Assembly: GCF_016901015.1 (NCBI RefSeq)
Contig: NZ_JAFEUP010000006.1
Coordinates: forward strand, 124,001 to 188,000
Length of the DNA stretch: 64,000 nucleotides
DNA from: Zestomonas insulae
Lineage (GTDB): Bacteria; Pseudomonadota; Gammaproteobacteria; Pseudomonadales; Pseudomonadaceae
Direction: 5' to 3'
Shown here piece after piece: positions 58,925 to 64,000 of this stretch. The translations under genes were made by a program, and so were the position numbers. The notes under the pieces were generated by a model that saw only the letters and a program-made list of their open reading frames with translations, had not been told where the DNA came from and made no database searches. Numbering within the stretch: the stretch's first letter is position 1; each line of letters opens with the position of its first letter.

Positions 58925-60271
58925 ATGAACATGCCGCAAACCGCCACCCCGTCCATCGCCAGCCAGCTCAAGCTGGATGCGCACTGGATGCCGTTCACCG
59001 CCAACCGCAACTTCCAGCGCGACCCACGGATCATCGTGGCCGCCGAAGGCAGCTGGCTGGTCGATGAGCACGGGCGGAAGCTCTACGACAGCCTGTCCGG
59101 CCTGTGGACCTGCGGCGCCGGCCATTCGCGCAAGGAAATCCAGGAAGCGGTGGCCAAGCAACTCGGCACCCTCGACTACTCGCCGGGCTTCCAGTACGGC
59201 CACCCGCTGTCCTTCCAGCTCGCCGAGAAGATCGCCGACCTGCTGCCGGGCGACCTCAACCATGTGTTCTTCACCGGCTCCGGCTCCGAGTGCGCCGACA
59301 CCGCGGTGAAGATGGCGCGCGCCTACTGGCGCCTGAAAGGCCAGCCGGCGAAGACCAAGCTGATCGGCCGTGCGCGTGGCTACCACGGGGTGAACATCGC
59401 CGGCACCGCGCTGGGCGGCATCGGCGGCAACCGCAAGATGTTCGGCCAGCTGATGGACGTCGACCACCTGCCGCACACCCTGCAGTCGCACCTGGCATTC
59501 ACCAAGGGCCAGGCCGAGACCGGCGGCGTGGAGCTGGCCAACGAGCTGCTCAAGCTGATCGAACTGCATGACGCGTCGAACATCGCCGCGGTGATCGTCG
59601 AGCCGATGGCCGGCTCCGCCGGCGTCATCGTGCCGCCGCAGGGCTACCTGCAGCGCCTGCGCGAAATCTGCGACGCCAACAACATCCTGCTGATCTTCGA
59701 CGAAGTGATCACCGCCTTCGGCCGCATGGGCAAGGCCACCGGCGCCGAGTACTTCGGCGTCACCCCGGACATCATGAACGTCGCCAAGCAGGTCACCAAC
59801 GGCGCCATTCCGCTCGGCGCGGTGATCGCCTCCAGCGAGATCTACCGCACCTTCATGAACCAGGCCACGCCCGAGTACGCGGTGGAATTCACCCACGGCT
59901 ACACCTACTCGGCGCACCCGGTCGCCTGCGCCGCCGGTATCGCCGCGCTGGACCTGCTGGCCAAGGAAAACCTGATCCAGCAATCCGCCGAACTGGCGCC
60001 GCACTTCGAGCAGGCGATTCATGGCCTGCGCGGCAGCAAGCACGTGGTCGACATCCGCAACTGCGGCCTGGCCGGCGCCATCCAGCTCGCCCCGCGCGAC
60101 GGCGACGCCATCGTGCGGCCGTTCGAGATCGGCATGGCGCTGTGGAAGGCCGGCTTCTACGTGCGCTTCGGCGGCGACTGCCTGCAGTTTGGGCCAACCT
60201 TCAACGCCAAACCGGCCGAACTGGATCGCCTGTTCGACGCGGTCGGCGAAGCGATCAACCAGGTCGCCTGA
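58925..60271 (+). CDS. bauA: Beta-alanine--pyruvate aminotransferase BauA
   Basis: A 448-residue class III omega-amino acid aminotransferase, the same length as P. aeruginosa BauA. It converts beta-alanine plus pyruvate to malonate semialdehyde plus alanine. The PLP lysine is Lys288 in NVAKQVTNGAIPLGAV; FTGSGSECADTAVKMARAY and LIFDEVITAFGRMG are the phosphate-cup and PLP-ring Asp segments. GAGG lies before MNMPQTA; an in-frame ATG 16 codons upstream comes from a REP arm and is rejected. The next gene, bauC, oxidises the product. Confidence 0.95.
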   Translation: MNMPQTATPSIASQLKLDAHWMPFTANRNFQRDPRIIVAAEGSWLVDEHGRKLYDSLSGLWTCGAGHSRKEIQEAVAKQLGTLDYSPGFQYGHPLSFQLAEKIADLLPGDLNHVFFTGSGSECADTAVKMARAYWRLKGQPAKTKLIGRARGYHGVNIAGTALGGIGGNRKMFGQLMDVDHLPHTLQSHLAFTKGQAETGGVELANELLKLIELHDASNIAAVIVEPMAGSAGVIVPPQGYLQRLREICDANNILLIFDEVITAFGRMGKATGAEYFGVTPDIMNVAKQVTNGAIPLGAVIASSEIYRTFMNQATPEYAVEFTHGYTYSAHPVACAAGIAALDLLAKENLIQQSAELAPHFEQAIHGLRGSKHVVDIRNCGLAGAIQLAPRDGDAIVRPFEIGMALWKAGFYVRFGGDCLQFGPTFNAKPAELDRLFDAVGEAINQVA

Positions 60272-60280
60272 TGCACTACC

Positions 60281-60371
60281 TCCCCTCTGCCGCTGGCGGG
60301 AGAGGGGACGACTACACCGCCCGCGCCGCCGTTCCCCCTCTCCCCTCGGGAGAGGGCCGGGGTGAGGGACA
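60281..60371. repeat. Family 3 hairpins between bauA and bauC
   Basis: CCCCTCT near 60282 pairs with AGAGGGG near 60301, then CCCTCTCCC-CTC-GGGAGAGGG near 60335-60356 followed by CCGGGGTGAGGG. Two hairpins inside what should be one operon may set the ratio of the two messages. Confidence 0.75.
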
Positions 60372-60425
60372 GAGCCGGCGGATCGCCTCCGCGGCCAACC
60401 GCGAATCGAGAATAAGGACCACCCC

Positions 60426-61922
60426 ATGAGCCACATCCCGCACCTGATCAACGGCGAACACGTCACCGGCCAAGGCCGCAGCGCCGCCGTCTACAACCCG
60501 TCCACCGGTGAGGCGATCCGCCAGGTGCCGCTGGCCGATGACGCCACCGTGCAACTCGCCATCGACGCCGCCAAGGCCGCCTTCCCGGCCTGGCGCAACA
60601 CCCCGCCGGCCAAGCGCGCCCAGGTGCTGTACCGCTTCAAGCAGCTGCTCGAGCAGAACAAGGACCGCATCTGCCAGCTGATCAGCGAGGAGCACGGCAA
60701 GACCGTCGAAGACGCCGCCGGCGAACTGCAGCGTGGCATCGAGAACATCGAATACGCCTGTGGCGCCCCGGAAGTGCTGAAGGGCGAATACAGCCGCAAC
60801 GTCGGCCCGAACATCGACGCCTGGAGCGACCAACAGCCGCTCGGCGTGGTCGCCGGCATCACCCCGTTCAACTTCCCGGCCATGGTGCCGCTGTGGATGT
60901 ACCCGCTGGCCATCGCCTGCGGCAACTGCTTCATCCTCAAGCCTTCGGAGCGCGACCCCAGCTCGACCCTGCTGATCGCCGAGCTGTTCCACGAAGCCGG
61001 CCTGCCCAAGGGCGTGCTCAACGTGGTGCACGGCGACAAGGGCGCGGTCGACGCGTTGATCGAGGCGCCAGCGGTCAAGGCCATCAGCTTCGTCGGCTCC
61101 ACACCGATCGCCGAATACATCTACAGCGAAGGCGCCAAGCGCGGTAAGCGCGTGCAGGCCCTGGGCGGCGCCAAGAACCACGCCGTGGTGCTCGGCGACG
61201 CCGACCTCGACAACGCGGTCAGCGCGCTGATGGGCGCCGCCTACGGTTCCTGCGGCGAGCGTTGCATGGCCATCTCGGTGGTGGTGGCAGTCGGTGACCA
61301 GGTCGCCGATGCGCTGATCGCCAAGCTGGTGCCGCAGATCCAGGCGCTGAAAGTCGGCGCCGGCACCAGTTGCGGCCTCGACATGGGCCCGCTGGTCACC
61401 GCCGCGGCGCGCGACCGCGTGGTCGGCTACATCGACGACGGCCTCAAGGCCGGCGCCGAACTGGTGGTCGACGGTCGCAACCTGCGCGTCGCCGGGCACG
61501 AGGACGGCTTCTTCGTCGGCGGCACGCTGTTCGACAAGGTCACCCCGGACATGCGCATCTACCAAGAAGAAATCTTCGGCCCGGTGCTCTGCGTGGTGCG
61601 CGTCAACAGCCTGGAAGCCGCCATGCAGCTGATCAACGATCACGAATACGGCAACGGCACCTGCTTGTTCACCCGCGACGGCGAAGCGGCGCGGCTGTTC
61701 TGCGACGAAATCGAAGTCGGCATGGTCGGCATTAACGTACCGCTGCCGGTACCGGTCGCCTACCACAGCTTCGGCGGCTGGAAACGCTCACTGTTCGGCG
61801 ACCTGCACGCCTACGGCCCGGACGGCGTACGCTTCTACACCCGCCGCAAGGCCATCACCCAACGCTGGCCGCAACGCGCCACGCACGAGGCGGCGCAGTT
61901 TGCGTTCCCGAGTAATGGTTGA
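60426..61922 (+). CDS. bauC: Malonate/methylmalonate semialdehyde dehydrogenase BauC
   Basis: A 498-residue CoA-acylating aldehyde dehydrogenase of the MmsA type. NAD region ITPFNFPAMVPLWMYPLAIACGN, FVGSTPIAEYIY, catalytic Cys280 in GSCGERCMAIS, and the general-base-lacking ALGGAKNHAVV segment typical of MMSDH. It turns 3-oxopropanoate to acetyl-CoA and CO2. Behind bauA it completes beta-alanine breakdown; relatives also act in valine catabolism (MmsA), so dual use is possible. The gap to bauA is 154 bases with hairpins. Confidence 0.92.
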   Translation: MSHIPHLINGEHVTGQGRSAAVYNPSTGEAIRQVPLADDATVQLAIDAAKAAFPAWRNTPPAKRAQVLYRFKQLLEQNKDRICQLISEEHGKTVEDAAGELQRGIENIEYACGAPEVLKGEYSRNVGPNIDAWSDQQPLGVVAGITPFNFPAMVPLWMYPLAIACGNCFILKPSERDPSSTLLIAELFHEAGLPKGVLNVVHGDKGAVDALIEAPAVKAISFVGSTPIAEYIYSEGAKRGKRVQALGGAKNHAVVLGDADLDNAVSALMGAAYGSCGERCMAISVVVAVGDQVADALIAKLVPQIQALKVGAGTSCGLDMGPLVTAAARDRVVGYIDDGLKAGAELVVDGRNLRVAGHEDGFFVGGTLFDKVTPDMRIYQEEIFGPVLCVVRVNSLEAAMQLINDHEYGNGTCLFTRDGEAARLFCDEIEVGMVGINVPLPVPVAYHSFGGWKRSLFGDLHAYGPDGVRFYTRRKAITQRWPQRATHEAAQFAFPSNG

Positions 61923-61945
61923 TGTAGAAAGTTAAAGCGGGAAAT

Positions 61946-61975
61946 AAAAAGGCCAGTCGGGAGACTGGCCTTTTT
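61946..61975 (+). terminator. Intrinsic terminator after bauC
   Basis: AAAAAGGCCAGTC-GGGA-GACTGGCCTTTTT: 8-bp GC stem with flanking A and T tracts, 24 bases past the bauC stop. A near twin lies at 63121-63150. Confidence 0.93.
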
Positions 61976-61993
61976 GCTTTTGCAGGGGGTGAG

Positions 61994-62022
61994 GGGTATC
62001 GCTGCGCTCGACCCATCCTACG
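61994..62022. repeat. GGGTATCGCT..ACCCAT half-repeat (family 4)
   Basis: GGGTATCGCTGCGCTCGACCC followed by ATCCTACG, near copy of the element at 46899-46928. Confidence 0.6.
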
Positions 62023-62041
62023 TATCGTGCCGGATACTGAC

Positions 62042-62350
62042 TTAATCGCGCTGGATGCGGATTTCCGTTAGACGTCCATCGAGGAAGCGCAAATAACGGT
62101 ATGCGCCACCGCTCGGGCCATAGATCCAGTTCTCCACTGTGACCGCCTGTCCGGGTGAGTTCACCGTCGGCCGAACACTGGGTGGGATAACTTGGTGCTC
62201 GTCGGGCTCACCACACTTACGCAGTACATCAGCGCTGAGATCACCCTCGCTGACGAGCTTTGAACCACAGCGCAGGGTACTGGCCTGGGCGCCGAGGCTA
62301 GTGATGGTAACTAGCAAGAGGATTAACAGGTGGTGAGTAGGTTTACGCAT
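62042..62350 (-). CDS. DUF2845 secreted protein
   Basis: A 102-residue DUF2845 protein: signal peptide about 1-23 (ending LGAQA), then STLRCGSKLVSEGDLSADVLRKCGEPDE, the family hallmark with two cysteines likely to pair, and the closing ENWIYGPSGGAYRYLRFLDGRLTEI. Related in style to BamE/SmpA-like small envelope proteins. Function not established. The start MRKPTHH gives a good signal peptide; the open frame upstream lies in repeat DNA. Confidence 0.88.
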   Translation of the reverse strand: MRKPTHHLLILLLVTITSLGAQASTLRCGSKLVSEGDLSADVLRKCGEPDEHQVIPPSVRPTVNSPGQAVTVENWIYGPSGGAYRYLRFLDGRLTEIRIQRD

Positions 62351-62432
62351 GCCGTGGGTTCCCTTCCTGGCGATGAGTTCAGAGCGTAATGCATCAGCGA
62401 TGCTCCTGGAAAATCCTGCGTGCCGGGAGCGA

Positions 62433-62532
62433 GTAGGGTGGATGTCGCTTTTTACGTCCACCAACTCCTTCCATGCTGGCCATCCTGCGGAGCGCCATCT
62501 GGTGGAAAACGCTTCGCGGTTTTCCACCCTAC
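62433..62532. repeat. GTAGGGTGGA palindromic repeat (family 5)
   Basis: Outer arms GTAGGGTGGA (62433-62442) and TCCACCCTAC (62523-62532) enclose two hairpins: GGTGGA..TCCACC near 62437-62462 and GGTGGAAAAC..GGTTTTCCACC near 62501-62529. It is the main content of the gap between the two small secreted-protein genes. Confidence 0.75.
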
Positions 62533-62545
62533 GGCTGTCCTCTAC

Positions 62546-62986
62546 TCAGCCCAGCACGCCGCAGAAGATGGTCTGGTTGCCGTCGGCTGGGGCGGTGCGC
62601 AGCACCAGAGCGTAGTTGCGGGCGCGCAGTTCGTTGAGTGGCAGAGGAATCTGCTTGGAGAGAATCCAGGGGCCGAGGCGTGTTTGTTGGCGGGGTAGCA
62701 CCACCTCGTTGAGGGCGAAGGCCGGTTTGGCGCCGGGTTGTGCGCAGCTGCCGGGATACAGGTAGGTGTACAGGTGCACCGGCTGGCTGACGGTGGCGGG
62801 TACGCCGCCTACGGTGATCACCAGGCTGGTCTGCTGGCCGTAGGCGCTGAGGCTGGCCTGGGCGATTTCGCCGGCGTTGGCGCGGCTGGCGGTCAGTGGC
62901 AGGAGCACGGTGTCGTTGGCGACAACGACGGTGGGCGCGCCGGACATCCCGGCGAGCAGGAGCAGCAGGCAGGTCTTGGCGTTCAT
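62546..62986 (-). CDS. Secreted protein of unknown function
   Basis: A 146-residue protein with signal peptide about 1-23 (ending TVVVA) and a beta-rich mature part: DTVLLPLTASRANAGEIAQASL, SLVITVGGVP, HLYTYLYPGSCAQPG and YALVLRTAPADGNQTIFCG. The two cysteines (SCAQ, FCG) may pair. The strand pattern 'yALVLrtaPadGN' is like CHRD-type sandwich proteins, but I do not recognise a named family with certainty. It is transcribed alone, with a repeat downstream and a terminator hairpin upstream. Confidence 0.75.
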   Translation of the reverse strand: MNAKTCLLLLLAGMSGAPTVVVANDTVLLPLTASRANAGEIAQASLSAYGQQTSLVITVGGVPATVSQPVHLYTYLYPGSCAQPGAKPAFALNEVVLPRQQTRLGPWILSKQIPLPLNELRARNYALVLRTAPADGNQTIFCGVLG

Positions 62987-63120
62987 CGCGGCACTCCGGC
63001 AGGGGGTGACAGGCCTAGCTTACCCCTCTGTACCCGGGCCGCCAGAGGCTGGCGCGCCGGTGGTCGGCTGATCGCCGCGTGGGGTGCCAGCCAGTGCTGC
63101 GCCACGCTCCGCCCGCATAA

Positions 63121-63150
63121 AAAAAGGCCAGTCGCGAGACTGGCCTTTTT
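63121..63150 (-). terminator. Intrinsic terminator after fabV
   Basis: AAAAAGGCCAGTC-GCGA-GACTGGCCTTTTT, 25 bases past the fabV stop. Apart from the loop it is identical to the terminator after bauC. Symmetric A/T tracts allow action in both directions. Confidence 0.93.
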
Positions 63151-63174
63151 CGTGGAGCAGTGGCGCGGCTGGGA

Positions 63175-64000
63175 TCAGCCTTGCAGCTCGATCACGTCGA
63201 ACTGCACCGCCGGCGAGACGTCTGCGTCGTAGTCGACGTCCTTGCGCTCGAAGCCGAACAGCTTGAGGAACTCGTGCTTGTAGCCGGCGTAGTCGGTGAG
63301 CTGGAACAGGTTCTCGGTGGTCACTTGCGGCCACAGGGCCTTGCAGGCGTCCTGGACTTCATCGCGCAGTTCCCAGTCGTCGAAGCGCAGGCGCTGCTCT
63401 TCGTCGGTGACAGCCGGCTGCCCGTCTTCGCGGTACAGGGCGTCGCGGAACAGGCGGTTGAGCTGCTCGATGGTGCCTTCGTGCAGGCCCTTGTCCTTCA
63501 TGATCTTGAAGACCATGGACAGGTACAGCGGCATCACCGGAATGGCCGCGCTGGCCTGGGTGACCACCGATTTCAGCACCGCCACGTTGGCGCCGCCGCC
63601 ATTGAGTTTTTTCAGGCGCGCATCGAGACGCTGGGCGGTGTTGTCGAGGTCGACCTTGGCCTGGCCGAGGGCGCCGTGCCAGTAGATCGGCCAGGTGATG
63701 GCGGTGCCGATGTAGCTGAACGCCACGGTGCGCGCGGCTGGGGCCAGCACGCCGGCTTGCTCCAGGGCGTCGATCCACAGTTCCCAGTCCTGGCCGCCCA
63801 TCACGGTGACGGTGTCTTCGACTTCCTGCTCGCTGGCCGGCTCGATCGACGCCTGGATGATGGTGTCCTTGTTGGTGTCGATGGCGGTGGAGGTGTACGG
63901 CTCGCCGATCGGCTTGAGCGCCGAACGCTTCACTTCACCGGTGCTCGGCAGCTTGCGCACCGGCGAGGCCAGCGAATAGACCACCAGGTCGACCTGGCCG
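63175..64000 (-). CDS. fabV: Enoyl-ACP reductase FabV, C-terminal two thirds
   Basis: About 275 codons of an expected roughly 400; the N-terminal NADH loop lies beyond the right edge. The catalytic pair Tyr-x8-Lys is seen in IYWHGALGQAK, and SLASPVRKLP, IPVMPLYLSMVFKIMKDKG and FELFGFERKDVDYD-like FGFERKDVDYDADV are FabV/TER blocks. FabV reduces trans-2-enoyl-ACP in fatty acid synthesis and in P. aeruginosa gives intrinsic triclosan resistance. The partial reading runs to the window end in frame. Confidence 0.95.
   Translation of the reverse strand, partial: GQVDLVVYSLASPVRKLPSTGEVKRSALKPIGEPYTSTAIDTNKDTIIQASIEPASEQEVEDTVTVMGGQDWELWIDALEQAGVLAPAARTVAFSYIGTAITWPIYWHGALGQAKVDLDNTAQRLDARLKKLNGGGANVAVLKSVVTQASAAIPVMPLYLSMVFKIMKDKGLHEGTIEQLNRLFRDALYREDGQPAVTDEEQRLRFDDWELRDEVQDACKALWPQVTTENLFQLTDYAGYKHEFLKLFGFERKDVDYDADVSPAVQFDVIELQG

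Noticed and set aside
1..64000. CRISPR arrays, rRNA, tRNA, prophage
   Set aside because: The repeats are dispersed palindromes without regular spacers; no tRNA or rRNA sequence and no phage genes were recognised.

Overview
This is a 64 kb stretch of a GC-rich gammaproteobacterial chromosome, almost certainly Pseudomonas. The reasons are a BauA/BauC/BauR set and a purine-transport block in an order I remember from the P. aeruginosa PA0130-PA0148 neighbourhood, a FabV enoyl reductase, REP elements with a GTAGGAG head, and Pseudomonas-type CueR and FecI/FecR modules. All calls come from reading the sequence. Family names and comparisons to known proteins are from memory, not from searches.

Layout. 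(a) 1-11.2 kb: end of an MtfA-like gene, a DedA membrane protein, a degenerate PP2C-pseudokinase fusion, a GNAT acetyltransferase, then a c-di-GMP and two-component block (GGDEF-EAL protein, BvgS-like hybrid kinase, REC-HD-GYP regulator) and a RIO kinase with a TTG start. (b) 11.3-16 kb: small redox enzymes with divergent LysR regulators and an EamA exporter. (c) 16-22.2 kb: a cell-surface-signalling iron uptake locus with FecI-type sigma, FecR, an STN-bearing TonB receptor and a second receptor without STN. (d) 22.4-26 kb: copper export, copA-cueR and divergent copZ, each behind a CueR dyad. (e) 26-32.5 kb: TetR, an RND pump without its outer-membrane channel, and a Bcr/CflA exporter. (f) 32.5-37.2 kb: a 59-residue small protein, a quinone-oxidoreductase-like enzyme, a LysR, and an MHYT-GGDEF-EAL protein. 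(g) 37.3-42.7 kb: a probable copper uptake and handling cassette (DUF2946, TonB receptor, PCu(A)C chaperone, PepSY proteins, cytochrome b).

(h) 42.7-55 kb: a RAYT transposase gene framed by two REP elements, followed on the minus strand by a nucleobase/nucleoside island: adenine deaminase, a 2-oxoglutarate oxygenase, a BMP binding protein, an SDR, two permeases, a double ATPase, a Tsx-like channel, and a TetR protein resembling RutR. Three palindromes close to the RutR consensus lie upstream of the binding protein, the ATPase and the Tsx-like gene, so this looks like one regulon. (i) 55-62 kb: an ATP/ADP-antiporter-like carrier, a Tat-exported aldo/keto reductase, and bauR-bauA-bauC for beta-alanine catabolism, with a striking nested palindrome in the bauR/bauA gap. 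Beta-alanine is an end product of reductive pyrimidine breakdown, which links (h) and (i). (j) 62-64 kb: two small secreted proteins and the 3' part of fabV.

The second half of the window is rich in intergenic palindromes of several families. One family (six copies plus a sequence variant) matches the REP pair that frames the RAYT gene. I see no rRNA, tRNA, CRISPR array, prophage or insertion sequence other than the RAYT unit.
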